Assembly: GCA_936432065.2 (NCBI GenBank)
Contig: OW386285.2
Span: forward strand, 371,009,249 to 371,073,248
From: Rutpela maculata
Taxonomy: Eukaryota > Arthropoda > Insecta > Coleoptera > Cerambycidae
Direction of reading: 5' to 3'
Length of the DNA stretch: 64,000 bases
In this document: positions 10,390 to 23,369 of the stretch, one piece after another
How positions within the stretch are numbered: the stretch's first letter is position 1
Layout: every line of letters begins with the position of its first letter
Notes under the pieces: model-generated
Seen by the model: only the letters and a program-made list of their open reading frames with translations
Told to the model about the DNA's origin: nothing
The model's database searches: none
Made by a program: the position numbers and the translations under genes

Positions 10390-11520
10390 TGTACTGTATA
10401 GTTCACTCCATTTTTAAGCTGCATCTAAAAAACTCAAAGCTGCCAACGGAGCTAATAGGGGAGACCGGGCATGCCTTATTTTTCTACACTATATTAAATA
10501 ATACAATATATTACTTAATAGATAAAACATTATTACTCTTATATAAAGTACGTACTGGCATGATTAAGATTAGAAGTAAACAGAAATACGAAACACGCCC
10601 CTTTTAATTAAGATTTCTAACTCTTGTGATATAGTCAGCGTCAGCGTTAATATCATGGTAACAGATAAACAGAGAAGTACTTTGAATTTATTTGTCAATA
10701 TCGTGAAGGAGGGGTAATGCGTCCACCAATGCAAGATATTCATATCCTGACACAAAATAGAGTAAGATTTTTTAATTTACAAGAAACAGCATTAAGTTTC
10801 TATCGAAAACACGATTTTTAAATTTCTAGTATTATTTTGTTCATTCTAATACGCGAGAATTTGAAGTACGGCTCTGTAGTACTCTTGTCAGCATGTAATA
10901 ACGCCGTCTTTGATATTTTTATGGCCGGTTTCTATGGAATTTTTTATTCGGACTAAACATTTGTAGACAATAATCGTAATCGTAATTGTAATCAAAATAA
11001 CAAAACAGTGCTTTCAACTTCATTAGATAGTTTAGACACTATATTTCCGAATTTACTTCTGGTTTTAAATCAAATTTCTAGCTATCATAGAATTCTAGAT
11101 ATCGCAGTCGGACGCACTATTGCCCCGCCGTGTGTAGGGCATCCTTTAGACTACACAGGGCGGGGTAATAGTGTGTCCGACTGCGATATCTAGAATTCTA
11201 TGATAGCTAGAAATTTGATTTAAAACCAGAAGTAAATTCGGAAATTATTTTCGGATATGCAGGGCGAGACAACAGGGTCAAATACCTTTTTAACCAACTT
11301 CCAAAAATTTTAAAAAGGAGGAGTTTCTCAATTCCACCCGTATGTGCTTTTTTGAGAATTAATCAGTTTCTATGAAATCTTCTCAAACTGTGAGGTATGG
11401 CTCGGCAGTAGTCCCATATTAATTGCATCAAGCAATGTCTGATTGTGCAAGGTGAGTAAAAATTGAGAACAAAATTTTCTTTCGGTGAAAATTTTCTAAT
11501 ATATGGCGAAGGCTCCGCGC
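10390..11520 (+). repeat. Direct repeat DR, copy A
   Basis: Matches 15,325-16,345 in the same orientation over its whole length. Shared blocks include TATAGTTCACTC, GGGCATGC, CACGCC, GGGGTAATGCGTCCACC versus GGGGCAATGCGTCCACC, TACGCGAGAATTTGAAGTACG and CATCAAGCAATGTCT. Its 3-prime part has the ACCAACTTCC...AAAGGAGGAG...CCCGTATGTG motif that recurs in many insect repeats. Differences from copy B are scattered substitutions, small indels and one large change, the palindrome at 11,044-11,241. No open reading frame of note. Confidence 0.82.
11044..11241. repeat. Near-perfect palindrome inside DR copy A
   Basis: Arms 11,047-11,137 and 11,151-11,241 are 91 bp each, with only a few mismatches and a 13-nt loop. 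In copy B only the sequence of the right arm is present (near 15,965-16,035), preceded by GACACTTTAGACTATG. The left arm is thus an extra inverted copy gained by copy A. Confidence 0.9.
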
Positions 11521-12411
11521 CTCTTTTGACGGATTTGCGTTAAAATTGGTAGTTAGTAAATATTTTAGGAGTAGCTGATACCGACTCTGATCTCAAAAAT
11601 TAAGAATTTCAAAAGATGAAGCCAATATAGTTGCCATAATGCAATATTATTGCAGATTTACGTGAAATTTTAGAGATTTCAAGATTCTCTGATAACTAGC
11701 CTGACATTAAAGCTTAAAATCCAAAAGTATGGCTATGTTAGTTTACTGCATAGAAGCTAAATAACTAAATTGGGTGAAAAAAAAAATAAAATAAAAAGAG
11801 ATCTTAAAAATTGTCAAATAAAGCTTTAGCAATGAAAAAAAAAGTTAATAATTAACAATAGGCTCATTTTATGAAAAATGGGTGAACAATTTTTTTGACA
11901 ACGGGATATTGTTCCTTTGAGTGTCTAAATAATACCATAATTTTTAAAAAATTTTAAATTAATATTTAATAGCATAAAAAAATATTTTTACTTATTACGG
12001 CCGGTTTCAGAGCATCGTAATTTTCAACATTAACTAAAATTATTAATAATAGAGACAGAGTTTCGGGAGTTGGGACTTTTTTTATTGGAAATTTCTTCCT
12101 CTTTAAGAATCTCTCTTTACAATTTCTTAAATACTAATAGTTTTCGAGTTATTTACAAAAAAACAAAACTTGTTATTTTTTCAATCTTCATTTGTTTATA
12201 ACTTTTGCAATTGTTTATGTGCGGGTTTGAAAATTTTGAACATTTTTCTAGACATCATTCCGAATCCAGTGAGCTTTCACTCATATTTTTACGAGCTTTA
12301 TCGAGAATTAACACGGCTTTGAACTTGTGAACTAGTGTATTTAAGGTCACCCGGTTAGTTAATAATATACTAATAATAATAATATTTATTACAGAATTAT
12401 ATATGTATATT
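11521..12411. other. AT-rich stretch between DR copy A and foldback
   Basis: No gene or clear repeat seen. Confidence 0.4.
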
Positions 12412-14352
12412 AGACCAGTGGAATTAGTAAAAAAAAGTCTGAAATTTATTGTAATTCGTTTCAGGATGTCACGCGGATTAAACGATAGTTTTTTTGATTA
12501 TGAACATGACCCTGAATTTGGTCCACTTTTTGACCGCCGGAACATTGTTTATTTAACGATTTATTGTTGAAAAATTCCAAAAAATTGACTTTTTTAAAGA
12601 TAACTCAAAGACCTTTAACGATAGGTTTTTCAATTTGTAGATACTGTTAAAACTTTGGAAAACGGTTAATCTGAGAGGTAGTTCGTTTAAAACGCTTGAA
12701 AATTTGTTTAAATAATTGCAAAAAACCGCGAAAATTTTCGTAATTTACAAATATTTTTCGTTCTTTAACAAAAGCACTTTAGTACTTGAAATTTTGACAA
12801 AATATGTCTTTTGTTACCCTAAAGTTACTCCTAAAATTTCATCAAAAAATTTGAATTAGTTTAAGAGATATTCAATTTGTTTATTGAAAACATAAATAAT
12901 ATAAAGTGCAAATTCACCCAGTTCCCATTATCGTAGAGGGTTCATCCGGGCATCATTTTTTTCGTTGAGACTTAAACTTTATGTTTGTATTAATGGTAAA
13001 TCAAATTTGCATTATTTTCAACTTCAAAATGGCGTTTGAAAAAGTATCACATTTTGAGGTTAGTTTTTTTGCTAATAACTATTAAACAAATGAAGATTTT
13101 GCAATATCGTCCTCATATCTTTGTTGCTGGGTTCTTTTCACACATGTTCAAAAAAAAAATTACTCTGCAGCCTTACTAGAAGCCGAGATGTTTTTTTTTA
13201 ATAAATTCGTAAAAATTTTTTTAACAAAAAATAATTGTTTATAACAAATTATTGTTTAATTATGAAACAATCGACATGACATTATTATTTCATCACGCTA
13301 CCCCAGATTTAAAAAAAAAGTCAAAATCGGAGAAACGGTAAATTTTTGGTCGACGGATTTGAACTCGTCTCGATCATTTTATGAACATGTTACAGATATG
13401 ACTCATGCTTCTCACTCCTATTCTGACGCTGATTTAAAATTAATTATTGTTATCGTTGCAAATTGAATTTTTTCCCCCAAATTCTGCTCTATTACAAAGA
13501 TAGACTATTAAACTAGTTGTTCGCCAAGTTTCAGCTGTTAATGTTTATTAATAAACAAATTACGAATTTATTGAAAAAAAAAGTCATCTGGACTTCTAGT
13601 AAGGCTACAGAGTCATTTTTTTTGAAAATGTGTGAAAAAACGCCAGCAACAAAGATATGGGAAGGATATTGCAAAATCTTCAATTGTTTCAAAAGTTATT
13701 AGCAAAAAACCTAACCTCAAAGTATGACATTTTTTCAAACGCCATTTTGAAGTTTAAAATAATGCAAATTTGATTTACCATTAATGAAAACATAAAGTTT
13801 AAGTCTCAACGAAAAAAATGATGTCCAGATTAACCCTCTACGATAACGGGAACTGGGTGAATCTGCACTATACATTATTTATGTTTTTAATAAACAAATT
13901 GAATATCTCTTAAACTAATCAAAATTTTTTGATGAAATTTTAGGGGTAACTTTAGGGTAATAAAAGACATATTTTGTCAAAGTTTCAAGCACTAAAGTGC
14001 TTTTGTTAAAGAATGAAAAATATTTGCAAATTGCGATAATTTTCGCGGCTTTTTGCAATTATTTAAACAAATTTTCAAGCGTTTTAAACGAAACACCTCT
14101 CAAATTAACCATTTTTCAAAGTTCTAACAGTATCTACAAATTGAGAAACCTATCGTTAAAGATCTTTGAGTTATCTTTAAAAAAGTCGATTTTTTTTAAT
14201 TTTTAAACAATAAATCGTTAAATAAACAATGTTCCGGAGGTCAAAAAGTGGACCAAATTCAGGGTCATGTTCGTATCAATAAAACCATCGTTTAATCCAC
14301 GTGGCATCCTGAAACGAATTACAATATGCATATATTCTAATTCCACTGGACT
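12412..14352. mobile_element. Foldback element, arms about 0.8 kb
   Basis: Left arm 12,412-13,212 and right arm 13,560-14,352 are reverse complements with scattered differences. Ends read CAGTGGAATTAG inward, and CGTTTCAGGATG, ACCCTGAATTTGGTCC, TTTTGTTACCC/GGGTAA, AAATGGCG and CTTACTAGAAG follow in both. The 347-nt centre is unrelated to the arms and has no coding sequence. TATATGTA occurs just outside both ends, possibly an 8-bp target duplication, but spacing to the ends differs. No protein is encoded. Confidence 0.85.
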
Positions 14353-14403
14353 ATATGTAAAGTACAGATAAATATTTTAGAAACCTAATTATAAATTGAC
14401 TTT

Positions 14404-14600
14404 TTTTACCTAATATCAATATTGAGGTCGGTGGAAAAATGAGCAAATAACGAATTCAAAAGTATTTTTAACCGATTTCGATATCAACATTAGGTAATAA
14501 GGTTCAATTAAATGGGGCGTCGCGCGACGGTGAAATTTTATATCACAATTTTTAGCGATCTTTTTGAAGAAGATTCAGTTTTTTTTTTAATGAGTTGCCT
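14404..14600 (+). mobile_element. MITE family M1, copy 1
   Basis: Short palindrome with ACCTAATATC on one side and GATATCAACATTAGGT on the other, followed by GAGC/AATTAA, ACGGTGA, AATTTTTAGC and a TTCTTnAAGA block. The same order occurs at 25,085-25,260 and, on the other strand, near 47,670-47,835. It carries no coding sequence. Confidence 0.7.
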
Positions 14601-15324
14601 TATAAAATCCAGTCATTTTTGCATTGCGAAGTGGGCAATAAAACATAGTAAGACATGATATATCTCTTCACTTGCTTCCACTTACAAGAGATCGTTAATC
14701 TGCCTGTAGCACGCTCCTAATTTATCAACTATGCTTTAAGTTGAAATGAGTATTTTCTACCTTATTCATATTTTATTGCCTATTTCGCCATCTTAAATGT
14801 GTGCACTTTATATCAGTCAGAGCTGACCACAGGCGGGGCTGCAGCCCTGGGGCCCGGCACCATCACTGTTAAATACATTTTTGTATTGATTGTATTTCAA
14901 ATAAAATATTTTGTGTATTGAAAATTAGTATTTTTGATGTGTCCCACACGAGGGGAGCCCGCCAATTTGATTTTACCCCTGGGCCCGTAACAGCTCTTCA
15001 CGGACCTGATATCAGTACATTTTTTGAAGCCACTTTCTAGCCTTCTCCCTCAATCACTTGAATGCAATGATTTTTTTTTTGTTGAAATAATGTCTATATT
15101 TTAAAAAAATCACTACAGTTACAATTATGGATTTTGAGAAAACACACGTTCACACCAGTTACAAAATATCTTTTTCACCTCATAAAAATATATGGGGTGG
15201 ACATTTTGAATTTATAACTGTTTGAATTAAATTTTTCAATTTTTTCAAATGAAACACCCTGAACATTTTCAACATGTGATGTAGAATTGATAAACGAATA
15301 TTTATTGTATTGCATCTCTGTGGC
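14601..15324. other. Stretch with two GC-rich patches
   Basis: GGGGCTGCAGCCCTGGGGCC near 14,848 and CCCCTGGGCCC near 14,977 stand out from AT-rich surroundings and are partly inverted copies, so they may be ends of a small decayed transposon. No gene seen. Confidence 0.35.
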
Positions 15325-16345
15325 CATTGGTATAGTTCACTCTAGTTTTATACTGCACATAAAAGACTCAAACGGGCATGCTTTATTTTTCTACACTATG
15401 TTAAATAATAAATTTAATGTATTACCTAATAAATAAAACATCATTACTCTTATGATGTCTTAGTATGTTCTGGCATGGTTAAGACAAAAAATAAACGGAA
15501 ACACGCCTCTTTTAATTAAGATTTATAACTCTTGTGATTACGCGAATCACCTCTAACTAAAATGGCGAGGAATTTATTGTCGGCGTTAATACCAGGGTAA
15601 CAGATAAACAGAGCCGTACTTTGAATTTATTTGTCAGTGTCGCGAAGGAGGGGCAATGCGTCCACCAATGCAAGATATTCTTATCTTGACACAAAACAGA
15701 GTAAGATTTTTTAATTTACTAGGCATTAAGTTTCTACCGAAAACACAATTTTTAAATCTCTAGTATTATTTTGTTCATTCTAATACGCGAGAATTTGAAG
15801 TACGGCTCTGTAGTACTCTTGTCAGCATGTAATAGCGCCGACTTTCATATTTATATGGCCCGTTTTTTTATTCGGACTAAACATTTGTACACAACTATAC
15901 TGTAGATAGTAATCAAAATAGAAAAACAGTGCTTTCAACTTCATTAGATAGTTTAGACACTTTAGACTATGCAGTGCGTCAGACTTTGATATCTCGAGTT
16001 CTATGATAGCTAGAAACTTGTTTTAAAACCAAGAGTAAACTAGATAAAAATTCTATAACCGGAAATTCGAACATTATTTTCGAATGTACAGGGCGAGACA
16101 AGACGATTCTACAGTGCCAAGTGCCTTTTTAACCGACTTCCGAAAATTTTAAAATGGAGGAGGTTCTCACTTCGACCCGTATGTGTTTTTTTTGTGAATT
16201 AATCAATTTCTATGAAATTTTCTTAAATTCTAAAGTATGGCTCGATGGTAGTCCCATATTAATTTCATCAAGCAATGTCTTATTGTGCAAGGTGAGAAAA
16301 AATTTGAAACAAGATTTTTTTTAGTTGAAAATTTTGGCGAAGGCG
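15325..16345 (+). repeat. Direct repeat DR, copy B
   Basis: Second copy of the repeat at 10,390-11,520, about 4.9 kb downstream. It lacks the inverted duplication seen in copy A, so it shows the simpler form. Homology ends near GGCGAAGGCGCCGCG. Confidence 0.82.
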
Positions 16346-17554
16346 CCGCGTAACTTTTTTAAAATAATTTTTACGCAATTCCAACATAAGTGGATAAAGG
16401 TGTTATGTCACACTTTTAAAGTTTTGAGTAAATTAACAAAACACGTTTAGAGTTGGAACTTTTTTATTTTTCGATTCAAATGAGTAATACCTCATAAAAT
16501 AGATAATTTTAGGTTATCTCCTTTTGTTTATAAATTTTTGTGTACATAACTGTATACATCCACTAAAAATATTGGTTGTATGTGTGACATGGCTCCTTCA
16601 TCATCAAAAAATTGCTTTTAAATATTACAAATTTAGAATTCACTTTATGATATATTGCTGTGTGTCACTTTTCTATTGATTATAAACTTGTATCTTAATA
16701 GAAAATTTGCATCTTAATGAATCTCATTAAAGTATAGGTATAGGTAGTGAATGTTTAATAAATGAATTAAAGCATGGGAGTAGAAAAACATAATTTACTT
16801 GACAACGGCTCGGTTTATTGAAATGCAACAAGGATATCCTTTTATTTGTAATGATCTGAAAATATTTTTAGAAATATTTAAAAAATAAAAAGTAGTAAAA
16901 TACTGAGAGCCACCTTCTTAAGCAGAAGAGATGTTTTGGGTGATACTACGCAAACTCGTGTCCAGACGGACAATAGCTGAATTTAAAATATAATTTTTAT
17001 ATTTTAAGGTGGTCTGAAAATATTGCAGAAAAATTGATATTTATTATCCTCCTTTATTATGCATTTTCGGAAATAATTTTATATAAAAGAATACCTTCAT
17101 TTTTGGATATACTATCACAGAAATACCGGAAGACAATTTTGTAGTACCGTGTAAAGATATCGAAACAGCAATATGCAACGCGTCTCTCAAGTTCGGAGGA
17201 GCTTTACCTAAATCAGGAGACATATCAATTTAACTTTAATATATCATTTTTAAGAAGACTATTACGAACCGAATGAATGTTGCAGTCTGAAGTTGCGGAA
17301 TGAGAATATCTATTCAGAGGGAGCAAGGCGATAAAATCAGAGAGGAGCAGGCGGCATTGAGCCAATGTGTAGAAAGATCTTCGTAATAAACCAATTTTAG
17401 CTAAAACTTTCTTCAATAGAAGTGTAGTATTCATTTACTTACAAGAATATCTTTTTTTTAGTTAAAAAACGCCAGCCGTTTGGCTAAAAACTGCTTTTTC
17501 CCAGTCAAGATTTTTAGTACAGTGCTTTTTAATAGATGGTGCCACCTACAGCAC
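16346..17554. other. Stretch without supported gene
   Basis: A short plus-strand frame near 17,108-17,230 (TEIPEDNFVVPCKD) looks protein-like but could not be assigned or extended. Confidence 0.3.
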
Positions 17555-17944
17555 TATAAAGGGCATCTGCATCATGTACCCAACATAACCTTAAATTTTA
17601 AGTTTTTCAAGTTTATTCTCATTTTTAATGTATCTATAAGCATTTTTTGATTGGAGCCGTACTGACTCCAAGCAAATATTTAAAAATTCACGTAAATAAT
17701 TTTTCAATATTGTTGATTAATAAAAATAGGCTGCTAATTGCAGGATGGATTTCCAACCTACAAAAAGAGTCCTATTTTATTAGGACAAAATATTTAGAAC
17801 TTCATAAACATTACACTGAACTAGATTTTAGTTGAAAATACGGAAACCAGGCAGAAATTTTAATAATAGCTGCGTAATACTCTTAGATCTTAAGAAACAC
17901 ATATTTTTGAGGTTAGCTGTGACGACACGTGCAGATGCCCTATA
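17555..17944. mobile_element. Small MITE-like inverted-repeat element
   Basis: Ends are TATAAAGGGCATCTGCA (17,555 on) and its near inverse TGCAGATGCCCTATA (to 17,944), with further weak inverted similarity inward (ACATAACCTTAAA versus GAGGTTAGCTGT). About 390 bp with no coding capacity. Confidence 0.6.
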
Positions 17945-17954
17945 ATAGCCTCTT

Positions 17955-18345
17955 AAACACGATAAGTTCTGTTAGACCTAAAATGTTTATTTCAAATTCA
18001 GAACATAAATAAAATAGCACCGTGGAATACTCTATATTAAAATTGGGCCATGTACGCTGTACAGGATGGTCGCTAGAGGCATATAAACAGTGATGTTTTA
18101 TATAAACTATATTTTATTATAATTTTGGGGCAGAATGTTATTAAAATTTTTGACTAACCACCCACACAAAAATAGGAAGATAACTTCGTTTAAATTCAAA
18201 TTTGAAACGTGTGTAGAATAGCATGGTAGAATATTGCTTACTGAAACTGAACCACTACAGGGTGATCGACAGAGAGATGTGAACTCGTAGGTTTCATTCT
18301 TATATGCTCTATTTTGATATAATTTTAGAACAGAGTGTTACTAGG
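17955..18345 (+). repeat. Two tandem degenerate units related to the 55-kb foldback
   Basis: Unit 1 starts ACACGATAAGTTCTGTTAGAC and runs through AATAGCA, TACAGGATGGTCGCTAGAGGC and CAGAATGTTATTA. Unit 2 from about 18,200 repeats AATAGCATGGTAGAATA, ACAGGGTGATCG and CAGAGTGTTACTAG. The same series occurs at 55,483-55,700. A related TE of unknown type. Confidence 0.55.
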
Positions 18346-18868
18346 GTTTTTACTTTCCTCGCTTACGGAAGGAAGTATTATAATCACATCTCCGGATTTT
18401 CACGTTTTTAGTCTATGTAGATTACAAATTAAGGTCTTTCAATTCCGTTAGTCTGTCTGTCGGGCTGGTTTCTGTCTGTCTCTTGGGGCCATACCTAGAA
18501 AACGATTAGACAGTGAAAAATATTATTTGGTGGCCAGGTGACAGTATTGCCAACAAAGAAATAGGATATATTTTTAGTGAAAAATGTGTAGAGAAATTGG
18601 GTTACCCTAAAAAGTTAATTAAGCAATGAAAAAAATGTGACGGAGAACAGTAATATTTGGCATGTAGCTAATATAATTGCCAAGGCGGAAAAACTTTTAA
18701 TATAAATATATAGGGTGGTAACCTTAAAAATATATAGTTAATTAAGAAAAAGACGGAATAAAATAATATGTAGAATGTAGTTCACAATGTTGCCAAGGAA
18801 GGGAACCAGATATATTTTTAGTGAAAAAAATATTTAGAATGGTCACCAAAATAAAGTACAAGTATATA

Positions 18869-19579
18869 CAGGGTTATTAATTATATATTGACCCCCCTTT
18901 ATTTCTGTTATTATTGGAAATAAAGAAAAGTTTCGTATAAAAGTTATAGGGTTGTTTATATGTTATTTTAAATGCAATTAAAAAATCAATTGCTTGCATA
19001 GACGTGACGTGATATAACAATGAAAGTTGTTCTTTTAAATGGAAAACCCTCTACGTTTTTATATATTTTTTATTTTAGATCTCTTTTTCTCTGATTTCAA
19101 ATATATAAGGATTGATAGGTTTAGCTCTAATATTTCTTGACATATCGGAGATTAAAAGTCCGATGTATTATAAGAATAAAAATAAATTCCTGAGATGAAC
19201 AATATTTTATAACTATTTTATGGTTATAATTCACTTTGTCCTTTAAATACCCCAACAAAAATGCATCCAGGTGTTAAATCAGAGCTGTTTGGTGGCCATG
19301 GAGTTGGTCTACCGGATATTTTAATTATTTTATTATTATTTTTATATTTTATTTTTTTTTTATATATATATTTGATATCAGGGGAAAAAAATTTAAAAGA
19401 ATATGTAAGAACATATTTAAAAAGCAACCTTCATTGTTATATCACGTGACCTATGCAAGCAATTGTTTTTTTAATTACATTTAAAAAATATATATAAATA
19501 TACATTCTTTTATACATTTTTTTTTTATTTTCAGTAATAACAGAAATAAAGGGGAGTCAATATATAATGAATAACCCTG
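18869..19579. mobile_element. TA-flanked MITE with CAGGGTTATT termini (Tc1/mariner-like)
   Basis: The left end CAGGGTTATTAATTATATAT (18,869) and its inverted counterpart ending 19,579 form TIRs of about 190 bp; GACGTGATATAACAATGAA and CAATTGCTTGCATA are also shared in inverse. TA lies directly outside both ends (18,867-18,868 and 19,580-19,581), as expected for a TA target duplication. The 300-bp centre has no transposase. Confidence 0.8.
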
Positions 19580-19581
19580 TA

Positions 19582-21900
19582 TAATGTACAAATATCGAAA
19601 CTGTAATTAACACTGGAGCTACCACTGAGATTCGAACGAACTTGGATTAGGTCATGTCATATATCAATTTTATTTGAAAATATTGCTATAAGATATTTTA
19701 AATAAGTGAAAGTTGTAGTAGTGCATTGCAGAATAGCTATTTTTACAATAAACATAAAAGATATTGCCTGTATACTTAATCTCAGTAGCACCATGTAAAA
19801 GTAAATTGAGCAGCAGCAGTACTCGATCAAATAGGAATTTGTAGACCACCACGCTCAACTGCAGTTTCTACTCGTTAAAAATTAATTTAATAAAACAATC
19901 ATGATATAGACAATACAACATATAATTTTAGCGATGCGTTTGTCTCAGATATATTAGTATTGTATCATTTTTTTATGTCTATATAATTTTTGGCAAATGT
20001 TCTATTTTTGTTCTAAAATAATTAAAGAATTTAAATTTATAACACTTAGGCAAGCAACATTCTATATAAACTTAGGAGCCAGACTTTAGTTCTTCTGACC
20101 TCTTGTTTTTCTTGTTTTTCGGGTTCATTAGTTTGTATCGGTTTATTATTGTTTTGCCTTGTATAATATGCTTGATTTATATAATTTCCGTATTTAATTA
20201 ATTACATTTAAAATATAGTATATTAAAACATTTTCTGAGATACATATATTTTTTAGTTTTATGCTCTTGAGCTATTAAATAATCAGTAAATTAATAAATA
20301 TTAATTGTTTGTTAACGTAGACAGAAAAATAAATTTTTACAGAATATAAAAAAACTTAAAATAATATTTTGCTTCAGTATTAACTCAATGTCATAAATTC
20401 GTTTTATAATTTTGTAAACACACTTTAGAATTCACCGATAGTTTTTCAAAATTTCTCTATTCATGGTATATATTATAACCAAACAATATTTAAAAACATA
20501 TCAGTTTCCTTAAACGTTGTTTTAAATACAAAAAAATGCATCCTTACGATTATTATTAAGAAACAAAACAAAAACACAAAGCACCAGTCCGTTTAAGTCA
20601 CACCACCAAACACTTTCAACAAATAAACAAAAATTAAGAATCAATACCGTGCATGTAATGAGGGGCACCAGAGTACCTTTGATGGCGACTATCAAACATA
20701 TAAATGCGTGAAGAGTCCTCAAGACTGATTCTTATAGGTGGAGCCAGAAGGAAAAAAGCCATCCGAAGAGACCAACAAAAGGAAAATAAGAACCTGTCCG
20801 AATTTAGATAAAAATTTAATAAGCCCTCACTAAAAAGTGTAAAAAAATGGGCCAGAGACTCAGAGATGCATTTTGTATTCGTTTGAATGCAATGCATTTT
20901 ACAAATGGCAATGAATTACCTTGAACTTGAACGGAGCAAGTATTTGTAACTAGTTGGGGACTACAGTGTAAAGCATTATTCATTTCAATCAATCAGTAAG
21001 CATTGTGTCTTCTGTCTCACGTGCACTCGTTAGTGCATTAGCTGTCACATTTTTAATTGCTCATTATACTTATTAAGCAAGTCTGTTTGGAAAGTCGAGA
21101 ACCGAATTTTAATTGTTTTTTAACATTTCCAGAATGATGTAGGTATTAATATGACAACCTAATTATTTAACTTCGATGGTGTATAAATAGGCTTTGAAAT
21201 TAAAAAGAATATATTTATTCGGTGCTTCAGTTTTACAATTTCAGTGTTTGTCACTTGATCTAATGGGCTACTGGAATGAGTAATATTGTTAAACAAAGAT
21301 AGAATAGTTTTCTCAATGTAAATAAGTAGCAACTTATTTTAAAAGAAATATCTAAAACTACCCGTAGGTTTAACCTTTGTGGTCGACCCGTCATCCCCTT
21401 TAAGGGGTGGAAAATCAATTTTTCTTAAATAACAAATTTTTGATCGATTTTACGGAAAATTACAAAACACAAAAGTTGCTCCAAATTAAATTTTTCATCG
21501 AAATGTGCTTTTTTAAATAGTTGATATTACTGTCTAAAATAAAATAATAAATAAAAAAAGGAAATATCTTTGAAAATTGTCAATTATTTTTTTTAGCTAA
21601 GTACTTGAAATACTTACAGTAAAAAAATACTCATAGTCCTCTTATCATGTTAATATTGGTAATACAACGGATCACTTGCTGGGTAGATAGGGTAGAATTG
21701 TTGGTAAAACCAAGAGTGCACATATTTTCACAAAACAATGACTTGAATTTTAGTTCGTTAATCGGCCAAAATAAAGGAAATATTTATGAATAAAAAAAAT
21801 AAACAAATAAAAATTTTTTTTTTTTGTTTTGCTTTTAATTCGAAAATTTTGAAAAATACAAATTTTTGTTAAAAAGTTGTGTTTGTTAACAATTAGTAAT
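19582..21900. other. AT-rich stretch without supported gene
   Basis: The region 20,520-20,900 is less AT-rich, with overlapping minus-strand open frames of 66 and 87 codons, but no family is recognised and no splice-site pair is convincing. Confidence 0.35.
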
Positions 21901-23369
21901 TACACAGCCACACAAACAGAAAATGGTCTGGCCTATGTATCTGGACCCGATGAAACCGAATCCGAAGTAAGAATTGTCAGATTGATTCGATTTTCACCCT
22001 TAACTCCCAACAATCCCAATAAATAAAGTGGTCTGGCTTTCGGACCATACCAGTGTATCCTTATGTATCTTGACCCTCTGAGGCCGAGTCCGTAGTCAGA
22101 ATTGTCAGATTCGCTCGTTTTTCACCTCCAGCCCCAAAATACACGCTCAAAACAAAAAAAATTGGTTTCCTCATATCTTGGAACCGCTCTCGCTTACCTT
22201 CAGAATATCAGGTCAATCTTAGTGTTAAGTGATGGAAATGATCTGCCTCCACAGAGATGTCCTCCCCTTACTTCTCTACTTCGTTGAAACGATTAGAGGT
22301 TCAAATTTCTTTCGTCTACTTCCTTGATTTTCATGACTGATGTTATCATGTACTCCAAGAATTGCCAGTTTCCTCTGATTCTAGCATCTTCAACACCATG
22401 TCATCAGGTGTAACTGGACCGCCTAGTCCATCTATGACTCGTAGCCTTTCTTCTCTTCACCTGCTAGACCGGAATATGGTATGTTCCGCGTCGTCTATCT
22501 TCGATCTTCCCGGTGTCGTAAACGTACCTTGCAAAGCATCCCTGCCCTGTTAGGGCAACCAACCTCCCGGTGGAATGAGTCTTCTCGTCCATCTTCCCTT
22601 ACTCGAGATATTTCATCTCTTCTGCCACTTCTGATAGAGTCTATCATTGGTCTAATTCCTGCCAATTCCTATGCTAGAAGGTCGACTATCACAATTAGCA
22701 TGGCCTCACAGGAGGCACTGCAGCCCCACACATCGCTGTACCCTGGCCAGTCTTCTTCGCGTTCTTTCCACTGCCATCGCACTTGCCCATACCGGGGCCG
22801 CGTAGAAGAAAATGGAGTGCACCACGCTGCACAGCATCCTCCTCTTGCTGGCCTTCTGTCTGCCTGCCTACAGCCGTTGCCACTCGCCTAGTTTTTTCCT
22901 CAATTTCGTTTTTCATCCCTAACCTCCAAAAATGGTCTGTCCGGCGGACCATACCATACCATACTTATGTATTTGGTAAGGGTACATACCACTTTTTTTT
23001 GTTTTGGGGGTGTTTTTTGGGGTTGGAGGGTGAAAAACGAGCCAATCTGACAATTCTTACTTCGGATTCGGTATCAGCGGGTTACATAGGGATGCACTGA
23101 TTTAGTTCGCAGGCAAGACCACTTTTTTCTATTTTGGGGGTGTTTTTTGGGGAGCGAATCTGACAATTCTGACTTCGGATTCGGATTCAATTTCAGAGGG
23201 TCCAAATACATAAAGATACACTGCTGTGGTCCGCAGGCCAGACCACTTTTGGGGTGAGGGTGCTTTTTTGGAGTTGGGATGAAAAACGACAATTTTGTCT
23301 TTGGACTCTGTTTCGGCGGGTCCAAATACATAAGCAGACCAGTCCACTTTTTTGTGTGTGGTTGTGTTA
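21901..23369. mobile_element. F1-type foldback with tandem subunits, split by a non-LTR fragment
   Basis: The left part (21,901-22,160) starts TACACAGCCACACAAAC and repeats the unit TATGTAT-CTGGACCC...GAATCCGAAGT...GAATTGTCAGATT. The right part (22,925-23,369) has the same units in inverse, ending GTGTGTGGTTGTGTTA. The termini match those of repeats at 31,090, 39,690, 44,460 and 52,625. The segment between holds a retrotransposon relic on the minus strand. The overlapping open frames in the repeated part are translations of the repeat. Confidence 0.7.
22260..22700 (-). pseudogene. C-terminal fragment of a non-LTR retrotransposon ORF2
   Basis: On the minus strand, STGRLVALTGQGCFARYVYD (near 22,575) is followed by IEDDAEHTIFRSSR (near 22,505-22,465) and then DGLGGPVTPDDMVLKML (near 22,420-22,380). 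The order GCF-x-RY ... DAEHT-x-F ... P-x-MV-x-xML matches the C-terminal region after the reverse transcriptase in R1-like non-LTR retrotransposons. One expected Cys-containing finger is degraded and stops occur between the blocks, so it is dead. It sits between the two halves of the foldback at 21,901-23,369. Clade placement is tentative. Confidence 0.6.

Noticed and set aside
13330..13445. tRNA-like T-arm (minus strand GAGTTCAAATCC) in the foldback centre
   Set aside because: No matching acceptor stem, D arm or clear A box; the stem pairs poorly, so neither a tRNA gene nor a SINE can be claimed.
10390..16345. LTR retrotransposon with DR copies as LTRs
   Set aside because: No gag or pol sequence, no primer-binding site or polypurine tract, no clear TG...CA ends, and the inside is a foldback.
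17647..17835. 62-codon frame inside the small MITE
   Set aside because: AT-rich, no family match, and wholly internal to a non-coding inverted-repeat element.
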